Shown: piece after piece, positions 17,218 through 26,041 of the stretch
Layout of the letters: every line of letters begins with the position of its first letter
Position numbering within the stretch: the first letter of the stretch is position 1
Origin: Bacillota bacterium
GTDB lineage: Bacteria; Bacillota; Clostridia; Christensenellales; SZUA-584
Length of the DNA: 64,000 nt
Reading direction: 5' to 3'
NCBI GenBank assembly: GCA_023461435.1
Contig: JAEYLC010000044.1
Location: forward strand, 158,794 to 222,793
The notes under the pieces: model-generated
The model's database searches: none
What the model saw: only the letters and a program-made list of their open reading frames with translations
Told to the model about the DNA's origin: nothing
Position numbers and translations under genes: made by a program

Positions 17218-17633
17218 GCCCCAATGACGGCGACCAGCTGCTTTTAATTTTGAAACAAAAAAAAGAATGGCTGACGAAAATGCGCGACTTGACCGAGCAA
17301 TGCGGTGTCCAGCTCGAAAACGATGATATCGACGCATTTTCCAAAAGCCTTGAGGCGCGTGAAGGCATCATCAGTAAGATTGATGCCTTTTCGAAAATGG
17401 AAAAACAGATGCCGGATGTGAAGGACGCTCAAATTGTTGTTTTAAAGCAAGAGATTCGTGGTATTATTCTTAAGATCATACAGCTTGACGAGCACAACAC
17501 AGACCTTGCTCAGAGCAAAATTGAGCTGTATAAGGAAGAACTTAAAAATCTGAACCGGAAGAAGAAAGGAATCGGCACATACAAAAGCGCTTATCTGAAG
17601 AACGACGCCTTTTATTTCGATGAGAAAAAGTAA
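17214..17633 (+). CDS. FliT-like flagellar chaperone candidate
   Basis: 139 residues, almost entirely helical and charged, with two predicted long helices (residues 8-60 and 65-110) and a basic C-terminus. It resembles the FliT/FlgN size and composition class, and the position directly after fliS (4-base overlap) is the standard fliT position. No residue-level signature is strong enough to prove it. FliT normally binds the FliD C-terminus. Confidence 0.5.
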   Translation: MSPNDGDQLLLILKQKKEWLTKMRDLTEQCGVQLENDDIDAFSKSLEAREGIISKIDAFSKMEKQMPDVKDAQIVVLKQEIRGIILKIIQLDEHNTDLAQSKIELYKEELKNLNRKKKGIGTYKSAYLKNDAFYFDEKK

Positions 17634-17656
17634 GCTGCCTAAAGTGGAGACAGTCA

Positions 17657-18109
17657 ATGAAAGTTTCGGATGTAAACCACATCGTCACCGATAATGTGGA
17701 GCGTTATACGGCAGTTGACAGACAGGCCGCCCCGGATTCGGGCATGGCTTTTTTTCGCCAATTGACCACGCTCAATGAGGCGCAGTATCAGCAGTATCTC
17801 GCGGAGCTTCAGGAGAAGATTTATAAGCAGGGAGAGAAGATAAAAGGAAAAGCCGATATCAAGGCATTTGCCGAATACAGGATGCTGATCGGCGAGCTGC
17901 TGGGCGAAGCGGCCAGCAACGCGTTCGCCTGTGTCAAATCCAGCGTATTCGACGCGAGAGGGCGGCACAAGGTTTTTCTGGTGATCCGAAATGTCAATTT
18001 GAAGCTGGAGGAACTCGCAAGAGAGATTCTTTCCGATCAGCAGGACAACTTAAAGCTGCTGCAAATGGTGGACGACATTCGGGGAATGTTGGTGGATCTG
18101 TTTTTGTAA
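17657..18109 (+). CDS. YaaR family (DUF327) protein
   Basis: 150 residues. The C-terminal half carries the family pattern RHKVFLVIRNVNLKLEEL then DNLKLLQMVDDIRGMLVDL. YaaR-family proteins are common in Firmicutes and often lie in flagellar or sporulation neighbourhoods, but their biochemical role is unknown. Predicted soluble and helical. It starts 23 bases after the FliT-like gene and is probably in the same transcript. Confidence 0.85.
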   Translation: MKVSDVNHIVTDNVERYTAVDRQAAPDSGMAFFRQLTTLNEAQYQQYLAELQEKIYKQGEKIKGKADIKAFAEYRMLIGELLGEAASNAFACVKSSVFDARGRHKVFLVIRNVNLKLEELAREILSDQQDNLKLLQMVDDIRGMLVDLFL

Positions 18110-18143
18110 CAACAAAGAAGAGTCTATATTGAGGGAGGAAAAC

Positions 18144-18638
18144 ATGATGAACATGGAAAACGAATTGTTTGAGCAGGAAGAGGATACTCAGCACGGCCGG
18201 TTTTTAACATTCAATCTCGGTGAAGAGATCTACGGTATTGAAATTGAATATGTCACCGAGATTATCGGCCTGCAGCAGATAACCAAGATACCCGAAGTTG
18301 CCGAATATATCAAAGGCATCATCAACCTCCGCGGTAAAATCATTCCTGTCATCGATATGCGCCTTAAATTCAATAAAGAAGCGATCGAATACGATGACCG
18401 GACATGTATCGTCGTGGTGGATACAGAGGAAATGGTCGTCGGCCTGATCGTGGACAAGGTGGCCGAAGTCTTAAGCATAGAGGACGAGGACATTGCGCCC
18501 CCGCCGAGCTACAAATCGGGCATTCGTAACCGGTACATCCGCGGAATCGGAAAGATCGGCGACGAGGTCACGCTGCTGCTTGACTGCAAAAAGCTCTTCG
18601 ACGATCAGGAAACGCAGGAGATCGGCGAAATCGAATAG
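18144..18638 (+). CDS. cheW: Chemotaxis coupling protein CheW
   Basis: CheW links receptors to CheA. About 164 residues in a single CheW fold, with typical segments FLTFNLGEEIYGIEI, ITKIPEVAEYIKGIINLRG and VDKVAEVLSI. The ATG at 18144 follows GGGAGG by 5 bases; a TTG at 18129 is upstream of that site and is not used. A short acidic C-terminal tail is normal. Followed by cheR and cheB. Confidence 0.95.
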   Translation: MMNMENELFEQEEDTQHGRFLTFNLGEEIYGIEIEYVTEIIGLQQITKIPEVAEYIKGIINLRGKIIPVIDMRLKFNKEAIEYDDRTCIVVVDTEEMVVGLIVDKVAEVLSIEDEDIAPPPSYKSGIRNRYIRGIGKIGDEVTLLLDCKKLFDDQETQEIGEIE

Positions 18639-18650
18639 CAAACAAAAAAC

Positions 18651-18673
18651 CGGCATAACCTGCCGTGTTTTTT
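18651..18673 (+). terminator. Weak terminator-like hairpin after cheW
   Basis: A 5-bp stem CGGCA (18651-18655) with TGCCG (18661-18665), then GTTTTTT. The stem is short, so it may only attenuate read-through into cheR. Confidence 0.3.
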
Positions 18674-18731
18674 ATACGGAAAAAAGGCTCTTTTGCGGGC
18701 TTTAAAAAATATTTCAGGTGAAAAGGGAGAG

Positions 18732-18776
18732 ATGTCCCCCCTCTTTGCACCCGTGGTCAATTATGATAACGATTAA
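18732..18776 (+). other. Short upstream ORF overlapping the cheR start
   Basis: ATG at 18732 directly after AAAAGGGAGAG begins a 14-codon frame that ends at TAA 18774-18776, across the cheR ATG (18763) in another frame. The ribosome site belongs to this frame rather than to cheR, which has no good site of its own. Translational coupling or a leader peptide is possible; chance is not excluded. Confidence 0.3.
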
Positions 18777-19578
18777 CGATAAAGAGTTTTATACGCTGGT
18801 TGATTACATGCAGAAGAACTATGGAATCAACCTCATTAAAAAACGGACGCTGATTGAGAGCCGGCTTAACAATTATTTGATGGCGGGCGGATTCAGCGAC
18901 TATTCGTCTTTTCTGGATTGTGCGCTCAATGACCCCACGGGAGAGCAGCTCAATCAGATATTAAACCGGCTGACCACGAACTACTCGTATTTCATGCGGG
19001 AGTGGGATCATTTTCAGTACTTCAAAGACGAGGTGCTGAATGAACTGAGCGCAACCGTCAAGGACCGCGATCTTCGAACCTGGAGCGCCGGATGCTCGAC
19101 CGGACAGGAGCCCTATACGCTTGCGATGCTGTTGGCGGATCATTTCGGCAGTGAGAAAAGCAAATGGGACACCAAGGTTCTGGCGACGGATATATCTTTA
19201 AAGGCGCTGGACGCGGCAATTCTTGGTGTCTACGACGACGAATGCTTAAAAAACGTGCCGGCAAACTGGAAGATGAACTTTTTTAACAAGATGCAGGATG
19301 GCAACTGGCAGGTTAACGGTACGCTGAAAAACGAGGTGATATTCAGGCGGTTCAATCTCATCGAGGGGCAGTTCCCGTTCAGGAAGAAGTTTCATGTGAT
19401 TTTCTGCCGGAATGTGATGATCTACTTTAACGATCAGACCAAAAGGACGCTGATACAAAAGTTTTACAACGCGCTTGAACCGGGCGGCTATCTGTTTGTC
19501 GGGCAGTCTGAAACGGTTGACAGGGCAGAGTTCCAATTCAAGAGTCTGATTCCATCCGTATATAAGAAGGTAGGGTGA
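18763..19578 (+). CDS. cheR: Chemotaxis protein methyltransferase CheR
   Basis: CheR adds methyl groups from S-adenosylmethionine to receptor glutamates. 271 residues from the ATG at 18763. An N-terminal helical domain precedes TNYSYFMREWDHF, the SAM-binding loop WSAGCSTGQEPYTLAM and the late motif CRNVMIYFNDQTKR. The open frame extends to a GTG at 18718, but that extension (MKRERCPPSLHPW) is not family-like. Its end overlaps the possible GTG start of cheB. Confidence 0.95.
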   Translation: MITINDKEFYTLVDYMQKNYGINLIKKRTLIESRLNNYLMAGGFSDYSSFLDCALNDPTGEQLNQILNRLTTNYSYFMREWDHFQYFKDEVLNELSATVKDRDLRTWSAGCSTGQEPYTLAMLLADHFGSEKSKWDTKVLATDISLKALDAAILGVYDDECLKNVPANWKMNFFNKMQDGNWQVNGTLKNEVIFRRFNLIEGQFPFRKKFHVIFCRNVMIYFNDQTKRTLIQKFYNALEPGGYLFVGQSETVDRAEFQFKSLIPSVYKKVG

Positions 19579-19583
19579 CGCGT

Positions 19584-20636
19584 ATGGCCACAAGAGCAGT
19601 CAGAGTTTTGGTTGTGGATGATTCCATGTTCATGAGGGAGTATATTTCGTCTGCTCTTTCGGGCGATCCCGGGATAGAAATTGTCGGTAAAGCGGGCGAC
19701 CCTTTTGAAGCAAGGGACAAGATATTAGAGCTTAAGCCCGACGTGATGACGCTTGATATCAATATGCCAAAAATGAACGGCATTGAGTTCTTAAGAAAGC
19801 TGATGCCGCAGTATCCGCTGCCGGTCGTGGTCATCAGCGCGGTCAGCAGCAGCGTTTTCGATGCGCTTGATGCGGGCGCCGTTGATTTCATCACCAAACC
19901 CGAGCTCAAAACGGAGCGCGATAAGCTGCAGTTCATTTCCGAGATGACGGTTAAAATCAAAATTGCGTCGATCGCCAAGGTGGGACAGTATAAGCACAGC
20001 CCGGCAAGAAGCGCCGCGCTGGAAAAAACGGGTGGCCCGCTAAAAAACTGCATCATCGCCATCGGCGCGTCCACGGGCGGAACGGAAGCCACGCTCAGCA
20101 TATTAAGGGAGCTCGGGAGCGACCTTCCGGGCATCGTGATCGTACAGCATATGCCGCCTGTGTTCACAAGGCTTTATGCGGAACGCCTTAACAACATTTG
20201 CGCGATGGAGGTCAAAGAGGCCAAGGACAGGGATGAGGTGAGGCCCGGCACCGTGCTGATTGCGGAGGGCGGGCTGCACATGGGCGTGGTCAAGCGCGGC
20301 GGCGGTCTTGTGGTGGAATGCCGGGAAGGCGAGAAAATCAGCGGCCACTGTCCTTCTGTCGATTATTTGTTTAATTCGGTTGCCAAATTGCAGGGTATTA
20401 ATCGTTTAGGCATCATTATGACGGGTATGGGCAGCGACGGCGCCAAGGGGCTGCTCGCCATGAGGCAAAGCGGAGCGTCCACGATCGGGCAGGACCAGAA
20501 AACGTGCGTGGTTTACGGCATGCCCGCTGTGGCCAACAAGATCGGCGCGGTGGAAAAGGAGATGCCGCTCGGCGCGATTGCCCGCGGTATCTACGACTGG
20601 CACAGCCGGTGTTGCCGTGCCCACGAAAAACGCTAA
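19584..20636 (+). CDS. cheB: Receptor methylesterase/deamidase CheB
   Basis: CheB removes receptor methyl groups after phosphorylation by CheA. 350 residues: an N-terminal receiver domain (D12-D13, phospho-site D58 in TLDINMP, K105 in TKPE), a short linker, then the methylesterase domain with catalytic S163 in IGASTGGT, H189 in VQHMPP and D285 in GMGSDGA. All key residues are present. A GTG at 19575 overlapping the cheR stop is the alternative start; the ATG at 19584 has AAGGTAGGG at a good distance. Confidence 0.95.
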   Translation: MATRAVRVLVVDDSMFMREYISSALSGDPGIEIVGKAGDPFEARDKILELKPDVMTLDINMPKMNGIEFLRKLMPQYPLPVVVISAVSSSVFDALDAGAVDFITKPELKTERDKLQFISEMTVKIKIASIAKVGQYKHSPARSAALEKTGGPLKNCIIAIGASTGGTEATLSILRELGSDLPGIVIVQHMPPVFTRLYAERLNNICAMEVKEAKDRDEVRPGTVLIAEGGLHMGVVKRGGGLVVECREGEKISGHCPSVDYLFNSVAKLQGINRLGIIMTGMGSDGAKGLLAMRQSGASTIGQDQKTCVVYGMPAVANKIGAVEKEMPLGAIARGIYDWHSRCCRAHEKR

Positions 20637-20669
20637 AGAAAAGACATAAAGAAACGATAGATAGAATGT

Positions 20670-21311
20670 ATGAACAGCGTTGAAGGGATTTATATTCAAA
20701 AACTCAGCAAGTTCCAGAGCGTGCTCGAAGCGAAAGCCGCGAAAGTCGGCGGCGCATCGGGGGCCTTTGAGGATATATTAAACGAAGTGGAACAGCGCAT
20801 GGGGCTCGGCAGCACGGAAACTGCCGGTGTGCCGGGCGCTTACAGCGCCTATGCGGGCTATAAGGGCAGCGGCTCGCCGCTTCCGGTATCGGCTTCCACA
20901 AGCGAAATCGAATCGGCGGTCAGTCAGGCGGCCCGGCAGACGGGGCTTGACCCGGCGCTGATCAAAGCGGTGATACAGGTGGAGTCCTCATTCCGCACCG
21001 ATGCGGTGTCGGGCTGCGGCGCGCAGGGGCTCATGCAGCTGATGCCGGGGACGGCTAGGTCGCTCGGCGTGACGGATTCGTTCGACGCTTATCAAAATGT
21101 GATGGGCGGCAGCACATATTTGAAGCAGCAGCTCGACCGTTTCGGGGATGTGCGTCTGGCGCTCGCGGCATACAACACGGGGCCGGGACGCATCGGCGGG
21201 CTTGACATCACGAACGCGGACGATCCGGCACAGTACGCAAGGATTTCCGAGGGCGTGCGCGGCTATGTGGACAAGGTGCTGAAGTATTATAACCAGTATG
21301 CGGCTTTATAG
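20670..21311 (+). CDS. Lytic transglycosylase (SLT domain) in the flagellar cluster
   Basis: 213 residues. An unstructured N-terminus (1-75) is followed by a soluble lytic transglycosylase domain: catalytic E105 in VIQVESSF, the GAQGLMQLMPGTA motif (118-129) and AAYNTGPGRI. Such enzymes cleave peptidoglycan glycan strands with formation of anhydro-muramic acid. No signal peptide is seen, and the gene directly precedes flgB, so a role in opening the wall for the rod and export through the flagellar apparatus are inferred. It is the second predicted wall hydrolase in this locus. Confidence 0.88.
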   Translation: MNSVEGIYIQKLSKFQSVLEAKAAKVGGASGAFEDILNEVEQRMGLGSTETAGVPGAYSAYAGYKGSGSPLPVSASTSEIESAVSQAARQTGLDPALIKAVIQVESSFRTDAVSGCGAQGLMQLMPGTARSLGVTDSFDAYQNVMGGSTYLKQQLDRFGDVRLALAAYNTGPGRIGGLDITNADDPAQYARISEGVRGYVDKVLKYYNQYAAL

Positions 21312-21325
21312 GGGGCGCGGAACCG

Positions 21326-21724
21326 ATGATCGATAAGTTGTTTAACAATGTGAATATGCTCCAAAACGGGCTGGATGCGGCCTGGCTCAAAAACCAGGTG
21401 ATCACCAACAACATCGCCAACGTGGATACGCCGAATTTCAAAAGCTCGTCCGTGAATTTCGAGGAGGCTTTTAAAGCGGCGATGAACGAAGACCGCTTTG
21501 CCGGAGAGGCCGCGCAAGAGGGAGAAGCCAAATTTTCCTCGCAGGGTATGACGTCCGCCATTCATACGAATACGGATACATCCGAGGGGCTGGACGGCAA
21601 CAATGTGGATATCGATTATGAGAACGCCGAACTCGCAAAGAATTCGATTCTATACAATACGCTGGTTGAGCAGGTCTCCAGTGAGTTTCGAAAGCTCAGC
21701 GCGGCGATTAACAACGTGGAGTAA
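21326..21724 (+). CDS. flgB: Flagellar basal body rod protein FlgB
   Basis: Proximal rod subunit. 132 residues. The N-terminal rod signature KNQVITNNIANVDTPNFK and C-terminal helix LVEQVSSEFRKLSAAI are typical. It begins the flgB-flgC-fliE block; the gap to flgC is 6 bases. Confidence 0.95.
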   Translation: MIDKLFNNVNMLQNGLDAAWLKNQVITNNIANVDTPNFKSSSVNFEEAFKAAMNEDRFAGEAAQEGEAKFSSQGMTSAIHTNTDTSEGLDGNNVDIDYENAELAKNSILYNTLVEQVSSEFRKLSAAINNVE

Positions 21725-21730
21725 TGGATC

Positions 21731-22153
21731 ATGGGATTTTTATCATCGTTTGATATCAGCGCTTCGGCCTTGACGGCCCAGCGCATGCGCATGAATGTGA
21801 TCAGCGAAAACATCGCCAACGCGGATACCACGCGCACCGCGGACGGCGAGCCGTATCGCAGACGGGTGGTTACAATGGGTGAAAGGCCCGCCACGTTCTC
21901 GGACGCGCTGCATTCAGCCACGGGCGGCGGCGTGATGATCACAGGCATTGTGGAGGACGCCTCCGATTTTGAGTATGAATACAATCCGTCGCATCCCGAC
22001 GCGAACGCGGAAGGGTATGTGGCCTATCCCAATGTGGATGAAACCGAAGAGATCATCGACATGATGTCCGCGACACGGTCATACGAAGCGAATGTCACGG
22101 CGCTCAACGCGACCAAGAGCATGGCAATAAAGGCGCTGGAGATCAGCGGCTAG
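21731..22153 (+). CDS. flgC: Flagellar basal body rod protein FlgC
   Basis: Proximal rod subunit, partner of FlgB. 140 residues, normal length. The N-terminus SASALTAQRMRMNVISENIA and C-terminal EEIIDMMSATRSYEANVTAL are the family marks. 16 bases separate it from fliE. Confidence 0.96.
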   Translation: MGFLSSFDISASALTAQRMRMNVISENIANADTTRTADGEPYRRRVVTMGERPATFSDALHSATGGGVMITGIVEDASDFEYEYNPSHPDANAEGYVAYPNVDETEEIIDMMSATRSYEANVTALNATKSMAIKALEISG

Positions 22154-22169
22154 AAAGAGGTGATGACGC

Positions 22170-22463
22170 ATGCAGATCAGTGGGATCGGCAACGGTCTGG
22201 CCGGCATCGATTCGGTCGGCAGCACCGGCAAAACGCAGAGTGAAAGCAGCTTTACAGACATATTGAGCGACGCGATCAACAGCGCGAGAGAGGCGGAAAG
22301 CACGGCGGAGACTGAAAACGCCGCACTGCTGACGGGTGAGACGGACGACCTGCACACGCCGCTGATCGAGGCTCAGAAAGCCGAGATTGCGCTGGACCTC
22401 GCGATACAGATCAGGAATAAAGTGATCAACGCCTACAATCAAGTGATGAACATGCAGGTGTAA
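22170..22463 (+). CDS. fliE: Flagellar hook-basal body complex protein FliE
   Basis: FliE joins the MS ring to the rod. 97 residues. The C-terminal half (EAQKAEIALDLAIQIRNKV then AYNQVMNMQV) is the conserved part. In most Firmicutes fliF follows fliE; here fliO follows instead, and fliF lies 19 kb away at 41.1 kb. Confidence 0.94.
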   Translation: MQISGIGNGLAGIDSVGSTGKTQSESSFTDILSDAINSAREAESTAETENAALLTGETDDLHTPLIEAQKAEIALDLAIQIRNKVINAYNQVMNMQV

Positions 22464-22536
22464 TTTCTGGCAGTATAAAATCTGTTTCACACAATTCAAT
22501 TATGGTTATTAAAGTGTAGACTGAAGGGGGATCTCT

Positions 22537-23037
22537 ATGGGGGGCAATATCTGGTCTACGCTTTTTTATATTATCGTCATGGTAGCCGTTCTTTTGGCGG
22601 CTTATTTTACGACAAAATATCTGTCCGGAAAAGCAAGGCGCATCGTAAAAAGCAGGCATATCGTGGTTCTTGACCGCATGGGCATCGCGAAGGATAAGAT
22701 GCTGATGCTGGTCAGAGTCGGAGACAAAAGCATGCTGATCGGCGTCACCAATCAAAGCATCAATTCGCTCGGAGAAGTGGATGTCGGCGAAGCGGCGGAA
22801 GCTGAGGACGAGCCCCCAAACACCAAAGGTTCACTTTCTAAATTTGCCGAGATCTTATCAAACGCGCGAAAAGCACCCGGTGAGCTCGCGAAAGCAAGGC
22901 GAGAGGCGAGGATAAGCAAAAACAAACCGCCGGAGCCGCGGGATGCCGTCGAGAGCGATTATATCGATCAGATTACGCGTGCAATAGAAAGACGAAAAAA
23001 CTCAAAAACCCATGACAAAGAGGGAATGGATGAATAA
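22537..23037 (+). CDS. fliO: Flagellar export apparatus protein FliO
   Basis: FliO is a small membrane protein that helps assemble the FliP ring. 166 residues. One membrane segment at about residues 5-24, then the family core KSRHIVVLDRMGIAKDKML and VRVGDKSMLIGVT. The C-terminal 70 residues are basic and probably disordered. Ribosome site GAAGGGGG. It overlaps fliP by 8 bases. Confidence 0.88.
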   Translation: MGGNIWSTLFYIIVMVAVLLAAYFTTKYLSGKARRIVKSRHIVVLDRMGIAKDKMLMLVRVGDKSMLIGVTNQSINSLGEVDVGEAAEAEDEPPNTKGSLSKFAEILSNARKAPGELAKARREARISKNKPPEPRDAVESDYIDQITRAIERRKNSKTHDKEGMDE

Positions 23038-23857
23038 TCTTGTCACACAGCCGCCGTCTCAAAAACGGCGGCGTCGTCGGTTTAAAATAAAAATCATGAT
23101 TGCCGTCGTCCTTTGCCTGTCTCTCGTTTTTTTAATGGCGGGCTGCTCGGCGATTTCGGGCTCGGACGAAACGGGAACGGATTCCGGTTCCAATGACGGC
23201 AGCGGTGTTCTTGGCGGGCTGCTCGGAGACCGCGGCGACACGGTGGACATCGTGCTGCTGCTTACGATACTGTCTTTGCTGCCGTCCATACTCATCATGC
23301 TGACGTGCTTTCCAAGGATCATCATCGTGCTGTCTTTGGTCAGAAACGGCCTCGGGCTGCAGCAGATGCCGCCCAATCAGGTGCTGATCGGCCTCGCGCT
23401 GTTTTTAACGTTTTTCGTGATGTCTCCTGTGATCAACGACATCAACGTGAACGCTTACCAGCCGTATATTGCGAACGAGATCACCGAGGACGAAGCGTTC
23501 GAGAAAGCGATGGAGCCCGTCAGGGATTTCATGTTCAGGCAGACATTCAAAGGCGATCTGAATTACTTTATATCCGTTTCCGATGCGGACAAGGACCTCG
23601 TAGACGTGGAGAAGGTGTCCAACACGGCGCTGATTCCCGCCTTTATCACAAGCGAGATCAAACGCGGGTTTGAGATCGGGTTTTTGCTGTATATTCCGTT
23701 TATCGTGCTCGATATGATTGTGGCGAGCGTGCTGATGTCAATGGGCATGATGATGCTGCCGCCCATCGTAATATCACTGCCCTTTAAGGTGTTGCTTTTT
23801 GTGCTCGTGGACGGGTGGACGCTGACGGTACAAACGCTCATTGCCAGCTTCAACTAG
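23030..23857 (+). CDS. fliP: Flagellar export gate protein FliP
   Basis: FliP forms the export gate with FliQ and FliR. About 275 residues. Core motifs include FPRIIIVLSLVRNGLGLQQM, PPNQVLIGLALFLT and the closing VLVDGWTLTVQTLI. Four membrane segments plus the N-terminal signal. The N-terminus is unusual: a basic stretch (KRRRRRFKIK), a hydrophobic segment, then FLMAGC, which fits the lipoprotein-type lipobox, and a Gly/Ser/Asp-rich linker before the core. The ATG at 23030 follows AAAGAGGGA. Confidence 0.95.
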   Translation: MNNLVTQPPSQKRRRRRFKIKIMIAVVLCLSLVFLMAGCSAISGSDETGTDSGSNDGSGVLGGLLGDRGDTVDIVLLLTILSLLPSILIMLTCFPRIIIVLSLVRNGLGLQQMPPNQVLIGLALFLTFFVMSPVINDINVNAYQPYIANEITEDEAFEKAMEPVRDFMFRQTFKGDLNYFISVSDADKDLVDVEKVSNTALIPAFITSEIKRGFEIGFLLYIPFIVLDMIVASVLMSMGMMMLPPIVISLPFKVLLFVLVDGWTLTVQTLIASFN

Positions 23858-23906
23858 CGGCGCATCGGCGGTCACTGATAGTTAAAAGTAAGGGAGGTCA
23901 TGAAGG

Positions 23907-24176
23907 GTGGATCAAGCGGAGATTATCACCGTTATGCAGGACGGCGTGATGACGATCATTACGGTTTCCGCGCCGATACTGATCGTGGCGATGGTGGTGG
24001 GCGTTATCATTTCGATATTTCAGGCAACGACGCAGATCAACGAGCAGACGCTTGCCTTTGTGCCCAAAATCGTGGCCATTTTGATCGTGATGCTCATTTT
24101 CGGAGGCATGATGCTGACCAATCTGACGGATTTCACCCACCGTATGTACGGCTATGTGGATACGATGCTGAAATAG
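23907..24176 (+). CDS. fliQ: Flagellar export gate protein FliQ
   Basis: 89 residues with two membrane segments (about 14-40 and 52-75), normal for FliQ. The family pattern ISIFQATTQINEQTLAFVPK is present. GTG start, with AGGGAGGT (23891-23898) 8 bases before it. A longer plus-strand frame through the same region (23900-24577) is a shadow. Confidence 0.95.
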   Translation: MDQAEIITVMQDGVMTIITVSAPILIVAMVVGVIISIFQATTQINEQTLAFVPKIVAILIVMLIFGGMMLTNLTDFTHRMYGYVDTMLK

Positions 24177-24185
24177 AAGGCACAG

Positions 24186-24971
24186 ATGGAACAGGTACTC
24201 GGCTCGGTGACGGCCAACATCGATTATTTTGTACTGATATTGATCAGGGTGAGCTCGCTGCTGATGGCCTCGCCCATTTTCGGCAGAAAGGCGCTGCCCA
24301 ATATCGTGAAGATCGCTTTTTGCATCACGATCACCTACGCCGTTTTTGCGGCCAGCCCGGCGGCTGCGCCGGTCGCTTACAGCGGGGTGGTCGAGTTTGG
24401 GCTGATGTGTGTCAAGGAGCTGCTCTTCGGGCTGGTGCTCGGGTATGTGACCACGCTGTTCTTCTCGGCGGTGCAGACGGCCGGGCAGATTATGGACATG
24501 CAGATGGGCTTTGGTATGGTGAACGTGTTCGATGTGAACTCGAACATCAGCGTGCCGGTGAGCGGCAACCTTTTTAACATCATACTGCTGGTATCGTTCT
24601 TCGGCGTCAATGGCCATTTGCATCTGATCAGGATACTGGTTGCCAGCTTCGGCCATATACCGGTGGGACAGGTGGCGCTGAATCCTCTTGTGGGGCTGAC
24701 TGCGGTCGAGGTGTTCGCGCTCTCGTTTGTTCTCGCGATCAGTGTGGCGCTGCCGCTTATCGCGTCGGGGCTGCTCGGCGAGGTGGCGCTTGGGTTCATT
24801 GTGCGGGCCATCCCGCAGATGAACATATTTGTGGTGGGTATACCGCTGAAAATCGTGCTGGGGCTGATGATGCTGCTCATAATACTGCCGGTGTTCGTGT
24901 CTTTTTCCGATGTGCTGTTTGAGCGCATGTTCGCGTCCATCGATCAGATGATCGCGGGGCTTGCGCCATGA
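24186..24971 (+). CDS. fliR: Flagellar export gate protein FliR
   Basis: 261 residues with about six hydrophobic segments. Family features include RVSSLLMASPIFGRKALPN near the N-terminus, KELLFGLVLGYVTTLFF and the GLMMLLIILPVF segment. It completes the fliP-fliQ-fliR gate and overlaps flhB by 4 bases. Confidence 0.95.
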   Translation: MEQVLGSVTANIDYFVLILIRVSSLLMASPIFGRKALPNIVKIAFCITITYAVFAASPAAAPVAYSGVVEFGLMCVKELLFGLVLGYVTTLFFSAVQTAGQIMDMQMGFGMVNVFDVNSNISVPVSGNLFNIILLVSFFGVNGHLHLIRILVASFGHIPVGQVALNPLVGLTAVEVFALSFVLAISVALPLIASGLLGEVALGFIVRAIPQMNIFVVGIPLKIVLGLMMLLIILPVFVSFSDVLFERMFASIDQMIAGLAP

Positions 24972-26041
24972 GCGCGCAGTCAGCCGGGGAAAAGACAGAA
25001 AAAGCCACTCCGAAGCGAAAGCGGGAAGCGAGGGAGAAGGGGCAGATATTTAAAAGCGTCGAGGTCAACACGGCCTTGACGCTGCTCGTGATGTTCGGAG
25101 TGCTGGCCATTTTCGGGCAAACGATCGTTGAAAACATAAAAGATCTGCTGCGGTATTTTTTCACCATGGATGCGCCCGACAAATTTGATGTGGCGGCGAT
25201 TACGAAAATGTTCGGCGATGCTGTTTGGATGTTTATCGGCATTATGGCGCCGATACTGATCGCGGCGTTTGCGGCAGGGCTGGTGACCAACGTGGTTCAG
25301 TCGGGGTTTATATTTTCCACCAAGGCGCTGTCACCCAAATTCGACCGCATCAATCCGCTCTCGGGTCTCAAGCGCATTTTCTCTACAAGAACGCTGCTCG
25401 ATCTTGTCAAGGCGATCATCAAGATCGCGATACTCGGGATGGTCGCGTACAACGAGTATCAGGCGCACATGGAAGACTTCAAAGGTTTGATGGGACAGGA
25501 TATCGCGGTGGCCGTGGCGGATTTTGTGGATATCATCATCTCGGTCGCGTTCAACCTCGCAATCGCGTTTGCGATATTTGCGCCGTTTGATTATATGTAT
25601 CAGCGGTGGAAATACAACAAAGATTTGATGATGACGAAGCAGGAGATCAAAGACGAATATAAGCTGACCGAAGGCAATCCGCAGATTAAAGGCAGAATCG
25701 CGCAGAAGCAGCGGCAGATGAGCCGCATGCGCATGGTGCAGGCCGTGAAGGACGCGGACGTGGTGATCACGAACCCGACGCATTATGCGGTTGCGCTCGA
25801 ATACAAAGAAGGAAAGAACACCGCGCCGGTGGTCGTTGCCAAGGGTAAGGACTATCTCGCGCAGAGAATAAAGGAAAGAGCAAAGGAAGAGAACGTGGAG
25901 ATCGTGGAAAATAAACCGCTGGCTCAGGCGCTGTACTTCTTTTGCGAGGTGGGGGACGAGGTTCCCGAGGACATGTATAAGGCTGTGGCGGAAGTGCTGG
26001 CATACGTGTTCCGAATGAAGAAAAAGGGAGGACGAGCGTGA
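24968..26041 (+). CDS. flhB: Flagellar export switch protein FlhB
   Basis: FlhB binds the gate and switches export from hook to filament subunits after self-cleavage. 357 residues: four membrane segments in the first 210 residues and a cytoplasmic domain. The autocleavage motif NPTH is intact at residues 269-272. The N-terminus EKTEKATPKRKREAREKGQ is typical. A related free C-terminal domain is encoded at 13.9 kb. Confidence 0.97.
   Translation: MSAQSAGEKTEKATPKRKREAREKGQIFKSVEVNTALTLLVMFGVLAIFGQTIVENIKDLLRYFFTMDAPDKFDVAAITKMFGDAVWMFIGIMAPILIAAFAAGLVTNVVQSGFIFSTKALSPKFDRINPLSGLKRIFSTRTLLDLVKAIIKIAILGMVAYNEYQAHMEDFKGLMGQDIAVAVADFVDIIISVAFNLAIAFAIFAPFDYMYQRWKYNKDLMMTKQEIKDEYKLTEGNPQIKGRIAQKQRQMSRMRMVQAVKDADVVITNPTHYAVALEYKEGKNTAPVVVAKGKDYLAQRIKERAKEENVEIVENKPLAQALYFFCEVGDEVPEDMYKAVAEVLAYVFRMKKKGGRA

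Noticed and set aside
23900..24577. 225-residue plus-strand frame across fliQ and fliR
   Set aside because: Composition is Asp/Arg/Gly/His-rich nonsense, while fliQ and fliR in the other frames are complete with family motifs.
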